Assembly: GCF_003254475.1 (NCBI RefSeq)
Contig: NZ_QFYQ01000001.1
Location: forward strand, 434,001-498,000
DNA from: Phenylobacterium soli
GTDB taxonomy: Bacteria; Pseudomonadota; Alphaproteobacteria; Caulobacterales; Caulobacteraceae
Direction: 5' to 3'
DNA length: 64,000 nucleotides
The position numbers and the translations under genes were made by a program. The notes beneath the pieces are model-generated. The model was given only the letters and a program-made list of their open reading frames with translations, did no database searches and was not told the DNA's origin. This document shows positions 14,409 to 24,991 of this stretch, one piece after another (within the stretch, counting starts at the first letter, position 1; every line of letters begins with the position of its first letter).

Positions 14409-15737
14409 ATGACGGCGGCGCAATTGACCGCCAGGCGCGGCGGACCGCTCAAGGGGCGCGTCCGGGCTCCGGGGGACAAGTCCATCTCCCATCGCGCCCT
14501 GATCCTGGGTGCGCTGGCCACTGGCGAGACCAAGATCGAAGGCCTTCTGGAAGGCGAGGACGTGAAGCGCACGGCCGCGGCCATGGCCGCCTTCGGCGCC
14601 GAGGTCGAGCGCCTGGGCGAAGGCGCCTGGCGCGTGCGAGGCCACGGCGGCCTGGCCGAGCCGAAGGACGTGGTCGACTGCGGCAACTCGGGCACCGGGG
14701 TGCGCCTGATCATGGGCGCGGCGGCGGGCTACGACCTGGCGGCCACCTTCACGGGCGACGAGTCGCTGCGCGGCCGGCCCATGCGCCGGGTGCTCAAGCC
14801 GCTCGGCGAGATGGGCGCGAGCTGGACGGCCCGCTCCAACGAACGCCTGCCCCTGACGCTGAAGGGCGGCGGGCTGAAGCGCATCGCCTACCGCCTGCCC
14901 GAACCGTCCGCGCAGGTGAAGTCGGCGGTGCTGCTGGCCGGATTGAACGCCGCCGGCGGAGCCGAGGTGATCGAACCCGAGGCCACGCGCGACCACACCG
15001 AGCGCATGCTCCGGGCCTTCGGCGTGAACGTCGAGGTGAAGGACGCCGACGACGAGCGCCGCATCGTCGTGCCGGGCGGCCAGGCCCTGACCGGGACATT
15101 CGTGCGCGTGCCGGGAGATCCCTCCTCGGCCGCCTTCCCGCTGGTGGCGGCCCTGATCACCCCGGGCTCGGAGGTGACGGTGGAAGGCGTCCTGCTCAAT
15201 CCGCTGCGCACCGGCCTCTTCGAGACCCTGCGCGAGATGGGCGCCGACCTGACTTATTCAAACGTGCGCGAGGAGAGCGGCGAGCAGGTGGGCGACATCA
15301 CCGCCCGCCACTCGGCCCTGACCGGCGTCGTGGTGCCGCCCGGGCGGGCGCCCTCGATGATCGACGAATATCCGATCCTCGGCGTCGCGGCGGCCTTCGC
15401 CGAGGGGCCGACGGTGATGCGGGGCCTCGCCGAGCTGCGCGTCAAGGAGAGCGACCGCATCGCCCTGATGGCCCGCGGCCTGGAAGCCTGCGGCGTCGCC
15501 GTCGAGGAGGAGCCGGAGGGGCTGACGGTGGTCGGGGCGGTGCGCGCCAACCATGGCGTCGCCGGCGGGGCGGCGGTGACCACCCACGGCGATCACCGGA
15601 TCGCCATGAGCCACCTGGTGCTGGGCCTCGCCAGCGGGGAGGCCGTCAGCGTCGACCAGCCGGGCATGATCGCCACCAGCTTCCCGGGGTTCGTCGAGCT
15701 GATGCGCAGCCTGGGCGGCGAGATCGCCGCGGTATGA
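14409..15737 (+). CDS. aroA: 3-phosphoshikimate 1-carboxyvinyltransferase (EPSP synthase)
   Basis: AroA joins shikimate-3-phosphate and phosphoenolpyruvate in the shikimate pathway to chorismate. Motifs are [11 protein letters not shown] (Lys24 binds substrate), [24 protein letters not shown](R), the YP(I)[10 protein letters not shown] segment, and [10 protein letters not shown] near residue 345. The motif around the glyphosate site reads NSGTGVRL, which is closer to class II-like EPSPS variants with a Gly/Ala substitution than to the E. coli NAGTAMRP, but tolerance cannot be read off with certainty. 442 aa is normal. Its stop overlaps the cmk start (ATGA). Confidence 0.96.
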   Translation: MTAAQLTARRGGPLKGRVRAPGDKSISHRALILGALATGETKIEGLLEGEDVKRTAAAMAAFGAEVERLGEGAWRVRGHGGLAEPKDVVDCGNSGTGVRLIMGAAAGYDLAATFTGDESLRGRPMRRVLKPLGEMGASWTARSNERLPLTLKGGGLKRIAYRLPEPSAQVKSAVLLAGLNAAGGAEVIEPEATRDHTERMLRAFGVNVEVKDADDERRIVVPGGQALTGTFVRVPGDPSSAAFPLVAALITPGSEVTVEGVLLNPLRTGLFETLREMGADLTYSNVREESGEQVGDITARHSALTGVVVPPGRAPSMIDEYPILGVAAAFAEGPTVMRGLAELRVKESDRIALMARGLEACGVAVEEEPEGLTVVGAVRANHGVAGGAAVTTHGDHRIAMSHLVLGLASGEAVSVDQPGMIATSFPGFVELMRSLGGEIAAV

Positions 15738-16384
15738 CCGGCGCCTTCGTCATCGCGGTGGACGGGCCGGCGGCGTCGGGCAAGGGGACGATCGCGACGC
15801 GGCTGGGCGAGGCCTACGGCCTGCCGGTGCTGGACACCGGCCTGCTCTATCGGGCGGTCGGGGTGCTGGCGAAGCGGGCGGGCGAGGACCTCGACGACGA
15901 GACGGCCTGCGCGGCCGCGGCGGTGACGCTGACGGCCGATCAGCTCGGCGACCCGGCGCTGCGGACCCGCGAGGCCGGCGAGCTGGCCAGCCGCGTGGCG
16001 GTGCATCCGCGGGTGCGCGACGCCCTGCTGGACTTCCAGCGGACCTTCGCAGGCCAGGAGGCCGGCGCGATCCTGGACGGACGCGACATCGGCACGGTGA
16101 TCTGGCCGCAGGCGCCGGCCAAGCTCTATGTCACCGCGACGCCGGAGGTGCGCGCCGAGCGCCGCTGGAAGCAGCTCCAGGGCCAGGGCGAGGCCGTGAC
16201 CTACGAGGACATCCTGGCCGACATCCGCCGGCGCGACGCCCGCGACGGCGGCCGCGGCGCCGCCCCGATGCGCCCGGCCGAGGACGCGGTGTTGCTCGAC
16301 ACCTCCGAAATGACTATAGAGCAGGCCGCCGATGCGGCCCGCCGCATCGTCGAGGCGGCGCGCGCCCGTTGGGACGCTTCCTGA
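15734..16384 (+). CDS. cmk: Cytidylate kinase
   Basis: CMP kinase phosphorylates CMP and dCMP. The P-loop is [10 protein letters not shown] (residues about 10-19); further motifs are [11 protein letters not shown] and [21 protein letters not shown], with the lid [24 protein letters not shown] near the C-terminus. 216 aa is typical. The ATG overlaps the aroA stop by four bases, and the aroA-cmk-rpsA order is conserved in proteobacteria. A GCTTCC-TGAA-GGAAGC hairpin spans the stop codon (16376-16391). Confidence 0.96.
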   Translation: MTGAFVIAVDGPAASGKGTIATRLGEAYGLPVLDTGLLYRAVGVLAKRAGEDLDDETACAAAAVTLTADQLGDPALRTREAGELASRVAVHPRVRDALLDFQRTFAGQEAGAILDGRDIGTVIWPQAPAKLYVTATPEVRAERRWKQLQGQGEAVTYEDILADIRRRDARDGGRGAAPMRPAEDAVLLDTSEMTIEQAADAARRIVEAARARWDAS

Positions 16385-16476
16385 AGGAAGCCTTCCCGAC
16401 CGAGCAAATCCAACCGCGCCTAGCCTCTGGACGGCCGCGGGCGATCAAATCTCTCAACCCGGCGCCTGGACTCCGA

Positions 16477-16488
16477 CTGCGATCGCAG
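16477..16488. other. 12-bp perfect palindrome in the rpsA leader
   Basis: CTGCGATCGCAG is self-complementary and sits 36 bases before the rpsA ATG, where an S1 autoregulatory structure or a regulator site could lie. It may also be chance. Confidence 0.35.
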
Positions 16489-16523
16489 CGGGGCCATACG
16501 CCATTCGAAGACGAAAGTGACTC

Positions 16524-18233
16524 ATGGCTGACGATCTAAGCCTCAACCCCACGCGCGACGACTTCTCCGCGCTGCTCGACGAGTCCCTCGGCGGGCGTGA
16601 TCTGATGGAAGGCCAAGTGGTCCACGGCAAGGTCGTGGCCATCGAGAAGGACTTCGCCATCGTCGACGTCGGTCTGAAGACCGAAGGCCGCGTGCCGCTG
16701 AAGGAATTCGGCCCGGGCGAGGACGGCAAGGCCCCGCTGAAGCCCGGCGACACCGTCGAGGTGTTCCTGGAGCGCGTCGAGAACGCCATGGGCGAAGCGG
16801 TGATCAGCCGCGAAAAGGCGCGCCGCGAGGAAGCCTGGACGCGTCTGGAGGCCGTCTACGAGCAGAACCAACCGGTGAACGGCGTGATCGTCGGCCGCGT
16901 GAAGGGCGGCTTCACCGTCGACCTGGGCGGCGCCTCGGCGTTCCTGCCCGGCTCGCAGGTGGACATCCGTCCGGTGCGCGACGTCGGCCCGCTGATGGGC
17001 CGCGAGCAGCCGTTCGCGATCCTGAAGATGGACCGCCCGCGCGGCAACATCGTGGTCTCGCGCCGCGCCATCCTCGAGGAAGCCCGCGCCGAGCAGCGCA
17101 CCGAGCTGGTCAGCCAGCTGCAGGAAGGCGAAGTCCGCGAAGGCGTGGTCAAGAACATCACCGACTACGGTGCGTTCGTTGACCTGGGCGGCATCGACGG
17201 CCTGCTGCACGTCACCGACATGAGCTGGAAGCGCGTCTCGCACCCGAGCCAGGTCCTGGCGGTGGGCGACACGGTCAAGGTGCAGATCGTCAAGATCAAC
17301 CCCGAGACCCAGCGCATCTCGCTCGGCATGAAGCAGCTGCAGTCGGACCCGTGGGACGGCGTCGAGGCCAAGTACCCGGTGGGCGCCAAGTTCAAGGGCC
17401 GCATCACCAACATCACCGACTACGGCGCCTTCGTGGAGCTGGAAGCCGGCGTGGAGGGCCTGGTGCACGTCTCGGAAATGTCCTGGACGAAGAAGAACGT
17501 GCACCCTGGCAAGATCGTCTCCACCTCGCAGGAAGTGGAAGTCGTCGTGCTGGACGTGGACGCCTCCAAGCGCCGCATCTCGCTGGGCCTGAAGCAGGCC
17601 ATGGCCAACCCGTGGGAGGCCTTCCTGGAGGCTCACCCGATCGGTTCGACCGTGGAAGGCGAGGTCAAGAACGCCACCGAGTTCGGCCTGTTCATCGGCC
17701 TCGACAGCGACATCGACGGCATGGTGCACCTGTCGGACCTCGACTGGACCGTGTCCGGCGAGGAAGCCATCGCCCGCTACAACAAGGGTGACATGGTGAA
17801 GGCCCGCGTTCTCGACGTCGACGTCGAGAAGGAGCGGATCTCGCTCGGCATCAAGCAACTGGCCGGCGACCCGATGCAGGGCGACAGCTACCGCAAGGGC
17901 CAGACCGTCACCTGCACCGTCACCGAGATCACCTCGGGCGGCATCGAGGTGAAGTTCGGCGAGGACGACGCGCCGATGACGGCCTTCATCCGCAAGTCGG
18001 ACCTGTCGCGCGACCGCGCCGACCAGCGCCCCGAGCGCTTCGCCGTGGGCGACCGCGTCGACGCTCAGATCACCAACGTGGACAAGGCCGCGCGCCGCGT
18101 CTCGCTGTCGATCAAGTCGCTGGAAATGGCCGAGGAGAAGGAAGCCATCGAGCAGTTCGGCTCGTCGGACTCCGGCGCCTCGCTGGGCGACATCCTGGGC
18201 GCGGCTCTCCGCGAGAAGGCCCAGAAGGAATAG
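16524..18233 (+). CDS. rpsA: 30S ribosomal protein S1
   Basis: S1 recruits and unfolds mRNA on the small subunit. This 569 aa protein has six S1 (OB-fold) repeats; the best-conserved central ones start near residues 205 and 290 ([20 protein letters not shown] and [20 protein letters not shown]). Two degenerate N-terminal repeats bind the ribosome through S2. Each repeat ends in a variant of [12 protein letters not shown] 16524 has a GAAAG ribosome site 10 bases upstream. Codon use is strongly biased, as expected for an abundant protein. It is followed by a strong terminator and then ihfB, the usual neighbour. Confidence 0.98.
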   Translation: MADDLSLNPTRDDFSALLDESLGGRDLMEGQVVHGKVVAIEKDFAIVDVGLKTEGRVPLKEFGPGEDGKAPLKPGDTVEVFLERVENAMGEAVISREKARREEAWTRLEAVYEQNQPVNGVIVGRVKGGFTVDLGGASAFLPGSQVDIRPVRDVGPLMGREQPFAILKMDRPRGNIVVSRRAILEEARAEQRTELVSQLQEGEVREGVVKNITDYGAFVDLGGIDGLLHVTDMSWKRVSHPSQVLAVGDTVKVQIVKINPETQRISLGMKQLQSDPWDGVEAKYPVGAKFKGRITNITDYGAFVELEAGVEGLVHVSEMSWTKKNVHPGKIVSTSQEVEVVVLDVDASKRRISLGLKQAMANPWEAFLEAHPIGSTVEGEVKNATEFGLFIGLDSDIDGMVHLSDLDWTVSGEEAIARYNKGDMVKARVLDVDVEKERISLGIKQLAGDPMQGDSYRKGQTVTCTVTEITSGGIEVKFGEDDAPMTAFIRKSDLSRDRADQRPERFAVGDRVDAQITNVDKAARRVSLSIKSLEMAEEKEAIEQFGSSDSGASLGDILGAALREKAQKE

Positions 18234-18260
18234 GTTTCAGCTCCAAGCTGACGCCGAAGC

Positions 18261-18294
18261 GGCGGATCGGGCGACCGGTCCGCCGTTTTCTTTT
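18261..18294 (+). terminator. Rho-independent terminator of rpsA
   Basis: GGCGGATCGG, loop GCGA and CCGGTCCGCC form a 10 bp stem (one G-T pair), immediately followed by GTTTTCTTTT. This is the clearest intrinsic terminator in the window. Confidence 0.92.
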
Positions 18295-18472
18295 GTGAAT
18301 CCCGCCAGGATCAGCCAGGATTCGCCTCGGTTGAGCCGATCGCGGCCGGCGTGCGCCCCAGGGTTGCAATGCCACAGTTTCGAAAAGCTTGGCCGTAGCG
18401 GCGCATAACCCCGATTTGCGCCTTGAATACAAAGGCGGACTCTTCCATGGTCGCGCCGTTCAAGGGGTCCCG

Positions 18473-18760
18473 ATGATCAAGTCCGAGCTGATCGCCAAGC
18501 TTGCCGAGGAAAACCCGCACCTGACCCAGCGCGACATCGAGCGCGTGGTTGGCGTGGTGCTGGAGCGCATGATCCAGGCCCTCGAGCAGGGCGGCCGGGT
18601 CGAGCTGCGCGGCTTCGGCGCGCTGTCGGTGCGCTCGCGCGACGCCCGGGCCGGGCGCAACCCCCGCACCGGCGAGCCGGTGTCGGTCCGCGCCAAGCAC
18701 GTCCCCTTCTTCAAGAGCGGCAAGGAGCTGCGTGAGCGGCTCAACGCAACGGACGAGTAA
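18473..18760 (+). CDS. ihfB: Integration host factor subunit beta
   Basis: IHF-beta pairs with IHF-alpha to bend DNA at specific sites, often helping sigma-54 promoters. The 95 aa fit the HU/IHF fold: [33 protein letters not shown] dimerisation helices, then [20 protein letters not shown] and the DNA-binding arm [20 protein letters not shown] with its intercalating proline. ATG 18473 follows AAGGGG by six bases. It lies downstream of the rpsA terminator, so it needs its own promoter in the 18295-18472 gap, where I see no convincing boxes. Confidence 0.95.
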   Translation: MIKSELIAKLAEENPHLTQRDIERVVGVVLERMIQALEQGGRVELRGFGALSVRSRDARAGRNPRTGEPVSVRAKHVPFFKSGKELRERLNATDE

Positions 18761-18766
18761 GAGCCC

Positions 18767-19249
18767 ATGGCCGTCACCCTGCCGGATCCCCTCAAAGCAG
18801 CGGAGAAGCGGGTGCCCATCCTGGGCGAGTTCCGCGAGTTCATCGCCCGCGGCAACGTCATCGACCTGGCCGTCGGTGTGATCATCGGCGCGGCCTTCAA
18901 CGACATCGTCAAGGCGCTGGTGGATCAGGTGGTGATGCCGCCGATCGGCCTCCTGATGTCCGGCATCGACTTCTCCCACATGCAGTGGGTGCTGAAGCCA
19001 GACAATCCTCTGACCAAGGCGAACGAAGAGGTGGCGATCCAGTACGGCGCCTTCTTCAATACCCTGATCAAGTTCATGGTCGTCGCCTGGGTGGTCTTCC
19101 TGCTGGTCAAGCTGGTCAACACCATCCGCCGCCGCGAGGCCGCCAAGCCGGACTCCGAGAAGGCGCCGCCCACCCCGCAGGAAGCCCTGCTGATGGAGAT
19201 CCGCGACCTCCTCAAGGCGCAGGCGCCCGAGACTCCGACCCGGCATTGA
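18767..19249 (+). CDS. mscL: Large-conductance mechanosensitive channel MscL
   Basis: MscL is a homopentameric inner-membrane pore that opens under hypo-osmotic shock. The first helix GNVIDLAVGVIIGAAFNDIVKALVDQVVMPPIG (residues about 29-62) is the pore-lining signature. A periplasmic loop follows, then the second helix GAFFNTLIKFMVVAWVVFLLVKLVN and a cytoplasmic helix (PTPQEALLMEIRDLLKAQ). 160 aa is slightly longer than E. coli MscL because of N- and C-terminal extensions. It begins 6 bases after ihfB. Confidence 0.95.
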   Translation: MAVTLPDPLKAAEKRVPILGEFREFIARGNVIDLAVGVIIGAAFNDIVKALVDQVVMPPIGLLMSGIDFSHMQWVLKPDNPLTKANEEVAIQYGAFFNTLIKFMVVAWVVFLLVKLVNTIRRREAAKPDSEKAPPTPQEALLMEIRDLLKAQAPETPTRH

Positions 19250-19300
19250 CCCCTTCGATCCCGGCTCGCGCTCCGTGCGTCCGGGATGGCCTGGCCTGCG

Positions 19301-19858
19301 TCAGGCGACCTTCAGGCCTTCCCAGTTCATCATCGCCGTGAGCTTGCCGTTCTCCTCGGCCGGCAGGCTGTCGCGGAAGGCCGGGAAGACCTCCTGTTCC
19401 TCCTCGCGGGCATGGGCGAGAACGGCGTCGAAGAACTCGCGCGCCTTGATGATCCACTGGGCGTCCGTCGAGGGGATTCGCCGCAGGTCGTAGATGAAGG
19501 TCTTCATCTGCAGGTGCTCTTCGGCGAGATGCCGCGACTGGTCGGCGTAGGCGTTCTCCGAGAGCGCCGGATAGATGACGTTCTCCTCCTGGATCGCATG
19601 CTTGTTGAGGGCGTAGGCGATCTTGCTCAGCAGCATCTCGCGCTTTGCCATCTCGTCCTCGGTGGTGGTCATCAGCTGTTCGAACATCTTCTCGACCATC
19701 CGGTGCTCGGCGGTCAGCGCCTCCACCCAGTTGCCGGCGGCCATGGTCGGCCCCTGCATGGCGAGCTTGCGGGCGTGGGGCAGGACGAGGCCGGCGGCGA
19801 GACCGAGGGCGGCGCCGGCGGCAAGGCGGCCGAACGAGCCGTTTTGGGCGTGAGGCAT
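19301..19858 (-). CDS. Hemerythrin-like (HHE domain) protein with membrane anchor
   Basis: This 185 aa protein has an N-terminal hydrophobic segment (residues about 8-30, GRLAAGAALGLAAGLVLPHA) and a four-helix HHE domain. Candidate diiron ligands are EHRMVEKMF, NKHAIQEENVIYPAL, AEEHLQMK and AHAREEEQEVFPAF. Such proteins bind oxygen, sense oxidants or repair iron-sulfur centres; the role here is open. ATG 19858 has GGAGG-like AGGAGAAC upstream. It is divergent from trpF and convergent with mscL. Confidence 0.85.
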   Translation of the reverse strand: MPHAQNGSFGRLAAGAALGLAAGLVLPHARKLAMQGPTMAAGNWVEALTAEHRMVEKMFEQLMTTTEDEMAKREMLLSKIAYALNKHAIQEENVIYPALSENAYADQSRHLAEEHLQMKTFIYDLRRIPSTDAQWIIKAREFFDAVLAHAREEEQEVFPAFRDSLPAEENGKLTAMMNWEGLKVA

Positions 19859-19951
19859 GGAGGTTCTCCTGAGGGTCGCCCCATGAACAGCCTACCCACT
19901 GGCGCTGTTCCGGACTTGCGGGCGGGCCGTTCAGCCCCCTAATGCCTCGCC

Positions 19952-20596
19952 ATGAGCGTAGGCGCGAAGATCTGTGGGCTGAGGACGCCGGAGGCGGTCA
20001 CGGCCGCCGTCGAGGGCGGCGCCGGCTTCCTGGGCTTCGTCTTTTTCGAGAAGAGTCCCCGCAACATCGCGCCCGAGGCCGCCCGGCGGCTGGCCGAGCC
20101 GGCGCGGGCCAGGGGGGTCAAGATCGTCGCCCTCACCGTCGATCCCAGCGACGCCGAGGTCGACCGCATCGTGGCGGGGCTTTCCCCCGACCTCGTCCAG
20201 CTGCACGGCAAGGAAAGCCCGAGCCGCGCCCGCGAGATCGCCGCCCGCAGCGGGCGCGGGGTCATCAAGGTGCTGCCCGTCTCCGCGGCCGCCGACGTGG
20301 ACGCCGCCCGCGACTACGAGGGGGTCGCCGAGCACCTGATGTTCGACGCGAAGCCGCCGAAGGACGCCGAGCGGCCCGGCGGCCTTGGCGAGCCGTTCGA
20401 CTGGACCCTGCTCGCAGGCCGCCGCTTCCAACGCCCGTGGCTGCTGGCCGGCGGGCTCGACCCGTGGAACGTGGGCGAGGCGATCGCCCGCTCGGGCGCG
20501 CCTATCGTGGACGTTTCCTCTGGCGTGGAGCGCGGACCCGGCTTAAAGGACCCCGCCTTGATCACGGCGTTCCTGGACGCCGTCCGCAAGGCCTGA
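19952..20596 (+). CDS. trpF: Phosphoribosylanthranilate isomerase
   Basis: TrpF catalyses the Amadori rearrangement of PRA to CdRP in tryptophan synthesis. The TIM barrel starts [11 protein letters not shown] (catalytic Cys in ICGL) and contains [21 protein letters not shown], and the C-terminal phosphate-binding [10 protein letters not shown] and [16 protein letters not shown] (catalytic Asp earlier in LMFDAKPP). 214 aa is normal. It opens a trpF-trpB-trpA-accD-folC operon; trpF stop and trpB start are 20 bases apart. No leader peptide rich in Trp is present upstream. Confidence 0.96.
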   Translation: MSVGAKICGLRTPEAVTAAVEGGAGFLGFVFFEKSPRNIAPEAARRLAEPARARGVKIVALTVDPSDAEVDRIVAGLSPDLVQLHGKESPSRAREIAARSGRGVIKVLPVSAAADVDAARDYEGVAEHLMFDAKPPKDAERPGGLGEPFDWTLLAGRRFQRPWLLAGGLDPWNVGEAIARSGAPIVDVSSGVERGPGLKDPALITAFLDAVRKA

Positions 20597-20616
20597 TTGA
20601 AGGCCCCGAAATTCTC

Positions 20617-21833
<1,217 letters not shown>

Positions 21834-21837
<4 letters not shown>

Positions 21838-22667
21838 CCAAGGCCCGTATCGAAGCGCGTTTCGCCGAGCTGAAGCGCGAAGGCCGCGCGGCCTTCATCT
21901 CCTACGTCATGGCCGGCGATCCCGACGCCGAGACCTCGCTGAAGATCCTCAAGGGCCTGCCCGCGGCCGGCGCCGACCTGATCGAGCTGGGCTTTCCCTT
22001 CTCAGACCCGATGGCCGAGGGCCCGCCGATCCAGCGCGCCGCCCAGCGGGCGCTGAAGAAGGGCATGACCCTGGCCGGCACGCTCGAGCTGGCGCGGCGG
22101 TTCCGCGAGGGCGACCAGACCACGCCGATCATCATGATGGGCTACACCAACCCGCTGTTCCACCAGGGCTACGAGGCCTTCGCCCAGGCGGCGGCGGCGG
22201 CCGGGATCGACGGGCTGATCGTCGTCGACCTGCCGCCGGAAGAGGCCGATCCCCTGCTCGTCGCCCTCGACGCGGTGCAGATCGCCCTGATCCGGCTGGC
22301 GACCCCGACCAGCGACGACGAACGGCTGAAAGTGATCGTCAGGAACACCTCCGGCTTCGTCTATTACGTTTCGGTCGCGGGCGTGACCGGCGTGAAGGAA
22401 GCCGACGAGAAGGCTGTCGCGCCGGCCGTCGAGCGGGTGCGCAAGGCCTCGGGCCTGCCGGTGGCGGTCGGTTTCGGGATCAAGACTCCGGAAAGGGCTG
22501 CCGCGATAGCCCGGGTGGCGGACGCGGCCGTGGTCGGCTCCGCGCTTGTGGATGAAGTGGCCGAAGCGGTGGAGATGAACGAAGACGTGAGCGCGCGGGT
22601 TCTTCTCAAAGCCGAATCATTGGCTAAGGCTGTGCGCTCCGCCCGTATCGGCCAACTGACGGTCTAA
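21834..22667 (+). CDS. trpA: Tryptophan synthase alpha subunit
   Basis: TrpA cleaves indole-3-glycerol phosphate and passes indole to TrpB. The TIM barrel shows [16 protein letters not shown], the catalytic Glu in [17 protein letters not shown], and the second catalytic Asp in [12 protein letters not shown]. The phosphate site is [11 protein letters not shown] with GSALVDEV. The start is TTG 21834 within the TTGA overlap with trpB, giving 277 aa. Translational coupling matches the 1:1 complex. Confidence 0.96.
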
Positions 22668-22673
22668 GACCCC

Positions 22674-23600
22674 ATGGCGATGGCTGACCAGAAGAACGAC
22701 AAGCCGGCCCGCCCGGCAGCCCCGCGAGAGCGGTCCGGATGGCTGTCGCGCATCGCGCCCGGCGTCCGCAAGGCGTTCCAGAAGCGCGCCGACACGCCCG
22801 AGAACCTCTGGGTGAAGTGCCCCGAGACGGGCGAGATGATCTACCGCCCCGATCTGGAGGCGGCGCTGTGGGTGACGCCCTCGGGCCACCACATGCGGAT
22901 CGGCGCCACCCAGCGCCTGAAGGTCACCTTCGACGACGGCCAGTTCGAGCGCATCGCTGCGCCGGCGACGGTCGACGATCCGCTGAAATTCCCCGACATC
23001 AAGCCCTATGGCGAGAAGCTGGCCGCCACGCGCAAGGCGCTCGGCGAGCAGGACGCCCTGGCGATCGGCTACGGAACCATCGACGGCCAGCCCGCCGTCG
23101 CCGCGGTGCAGGACTTCGCCTTCATGGGCGGCTCGCTCGGCATCGCCGTGGGCGAGGCGTTCATCGCCGCCGCCAAGGAAGCGGTGAAGCGCCAGGTCCC
23201 GTTCGTGATCTTCACCGCCGCCGGCGGCGCACGGATGCAGGAAGGCACGCTGTCGCTGATGCAGATGGCGCGCACCACCCTGGCGCTGAACGAGGTCAAG
23301 GCCGCGGGCCTGCCCTACATCGTGGTGATGACCGACCCGACCACCGGCGGGGTGCTGGCCTCCTACGCCATGCTGGGCGACGTCCACCTGGCCGAGCCGA
23401 ACGCCCTGGTGGGCTTCGCCGGCCGCCGGGTGATCGAGCAGACCATCCGCGAGACCCTGCCGGCCGGCTTCCAGCGGGCCGAGTTCCTGGTCGAGCGCGG
23501 CATGATCGACCGGGTGGTGACCCGCGCCGAGCTGCCGGCGGTCCTGGGCTCGATCCTGAAGACTCTGACCATGGGGCGCGCGCCTTCGAAAGCGGCGTGA
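22674..23600 (+). CDS. accD: Acetyl-CoA carboxylase carboxyltransferase subunit beta, zinc ribbon degenerate
   Basis: AccD with AccA moves the carboxyl group from biotin to acetyl-CoA, giving malonyl-CoA. The crotonase-like fold is well conserved (DFAFMGGSLGIAVGEAFI, FTAAGGARMQEGTLSLMQM, DPTTGGVLASYAMLGDVHLAEP, GFAGRRVIEQTI). The N-terminal zinc ribbon, which normally has four cysteines, keeps only Cys49: KCPETGEMIYRPDLEAALWV, then TPSGHHMR, where CxxC pairs would be. So zinc binding is probably lost. ATG 22674 or 22680 can start. Its place after trpA and before folC is common in alphaproteobacteria. Confidence 0.95.
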   Translation: MAMADQKNDKPARPAAPRERSGWLSRIAPGVRKAFQKRADTPENLWVKCPETGEMIYRPDLEAALWVTPSGHHMRIGATQRLKVTFDDGQFERIAAPATVDDPLKFPDIKPYGEKLAATRKALGEQDALAIGYGTIDGQPAVAAVQDFAFMGGSLGIAVGEAFIAAAKEAVKRQVPFVIFTAAGGARMQEGTLSLMQMARTTLALNEVKAAGLPYIVVMTDPTTGGVLASYAMLGDVHLAEPNALVGFAGRRVIEQTIRETLPAGFQRAEFLVERGMIDRVVTRAELPAVLGSILKTLTMGRAPSKAA

Positions 23601-23638
23601 TCCGGACCCGCCTCCCCGGACAGGGGAGGACCTGAGAG

Positions 23639-24955
23639 ATGTACGATCCGATCCGCGCGTCGGACGCCGTGATCCAGCGGCTGCGCGCCAACCATCCGAG
23701 CCTGATCGACCTGACCACCGGGCGCGTGGAGCGCCTGCTGGCCGCGCTCGGCCATCCCGAAACCAGGCTGCCGCCCGTGATCCATGTGGCCGGCACCAAC
23801 GGCAAGGGCTCGACGGTTGCCTACATGCGCGCCATCGCCGAGGCGGCGGGGCTCAAGGTCCACGCCATCACCTCGCCGCACCTGGTGCGCTTCGCCGAGC
23901 GCATCCGCCTGGCCGGCGAGCTGATCAGCGACGACGCCCTGGAGGCGCTGATCGCCCGGGTCGAGTACGCCAACGCCGGCCAGCCGATCAGCTTCTTCGA
24001 GATCACCACCGTCCTCGCCCTGCTGGCCTTCGCCGAGACGCCGGCCGACCTCTGCATCGTCGAGGTGGGGCTGGGCGGACGCTTCGACGCGACCAACGTC
24101 TTCGAAGCCCCGGCGGTGAGCGTCATCACGCCCATCGACTACGACCACCTCGAGATGCTCGGGCCGGAGCTCTGGAAGATCGCCTGGGAGAAGGCCGGCA
24201 TCATCAAGCCCAGGCGGCCCGTGGTGGTCGCCCGGCAGATGGAGGAGGCGCTGGAGGTCATCGAGCGCGAGGCCGACGACCGCATGGCGCCGCTGTTCCT
24301 CATGGGCCGCGACTTCGACGCCTGGGAGGAGCGCGGCCGGCTGATGGTGCAGATGCCCGACCGCCTGCTCGACCTGCCGGCGCCCTCGCTGTTCGGCGGC
24401 CATCAGTTCGAGAACGCCGGCCTCGCCGTGGCGGCGGCCCTGACCTTCGACCATTCGGTGAGCGAGGAGGCGATCGCCGGCGGCGTCTCGGGCGCCTTCT
24501 GGCCGGCGCGTTTCCAGCGCCTGACCAAGGGCCCGCTGGCCGAGCTCGCCCGGGCGCGCGGCGCGGACCTGTGGCTCGACGGCGGGCACAATCCGCACGC
24601 CGGCCGGGCGCTGGCCGAGGCCGCCTCGCGACTCGTCGACCGCGATCCGCGGCCGCTGGTGCTGGTCGCCGGCATGTTCGCGAGGAAGGACGCCGAGGGC
24701 TTCTTCCGGCCCTTCGCCGAGATGCACCCGAAGGTCTATGCGACGACCTTCGACAGCCCCAACGCCGCGCCGGCCGAGGACATCGCCGCCGCCGCCCTGG
24801 CCGCAGGCCTGGAGACCGAGATCGTCGCCGATGTGGAAGCCGGCGTGCGCAAGGCGCTCTCGGGCAAGGGCCCCGCGCCGCACCTGCTGGTCTGCGGCGG
24901 CCTGCATTTCGCCGGCGAGGTGCTGGCCATGAGCCCGGAGACGTGGCCGACCTAG
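23639..24955 (+). CDS. folC: Folylpolyglutamate / dihydrofolate synthase
   Basis: FolC adds glutamate to dihydropteroate and folates. The Mur-ligase-type P-loop is HVAGTNGKGSTVAYM (residues about 50-64), followed by the folate-site SPHLVRFAERIRLAGE, the ELGLGGRFDATN-like EVGLGGRFDATN and the ligand-binding C-terminal domain with LWLDGGHNPHAG. AGGGGAGGA stands about 10 bases before ATG 23639. The stop codon lies in the first unit of an 11-bp tandem repeat. It converges with a GST gene. Confidence 0.95.
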   Translation: MYDPIRASDAVIQRLRANHPSLIDLTTGRVERLLAALGHPETRLPPVIHVAGTNGKGSTVAYMRAIAEAAGLKVHAITSPHLVRFAERIRLAGELISDDALEALIARVEYANAGQPISFFEITTVLALLAFAETPADLCIVEVGLGGRFDATNVFEAPAVSVITPIDYDHLEMLGPELWKIAWEKAGIIKPRRPVVVARQMEEALEVIEREADDRMAPLFLMGRDFDAWEERGRLMVQMPDRLLDLPAPSLFGGHQFENAGLAVAAALTFDHSVSEEAIAGGVSGAFWPARFQRLTKGPLAELARARGADLWLDGGHNPHAGRALAEAASRLVDRDPRPLVLVAGMFARKDAEGFFRPFAEMHPKVYATTFDSPNAAPAEDIAAAALAAGLETEIVADVEAGVRKALSGKGPAPHLLVCGGLHFAGEVLAMSPETWPT

Positions 24956-24988
24956 GGCCGACTCAGAGCCGACCCAGGGCCCACCCAC
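24945..24988 (+). repeat. 11-bp degenerate tandem repeat over the folC stop
   Basis: Four adjacent 11-mers, GGCCGACCTAG, GGCCGACTCAG, AGCCGACCCAG and GGCCCACCCAC, run from the last codons of folC (its TAG is in the first unit) to within 4 bases of the convergent GST stop. The only gap between these genes is built of this repeat. Confidence 0.8.
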
Positions 24989-24991
24989 GAC

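Noticed and set aside
19859..19951. Search for a trp leader peptide or attenuator upstream of trpF
   Set aside because: No short frame with tandem Trp codons and no terminator/antiterminator pair is visible.
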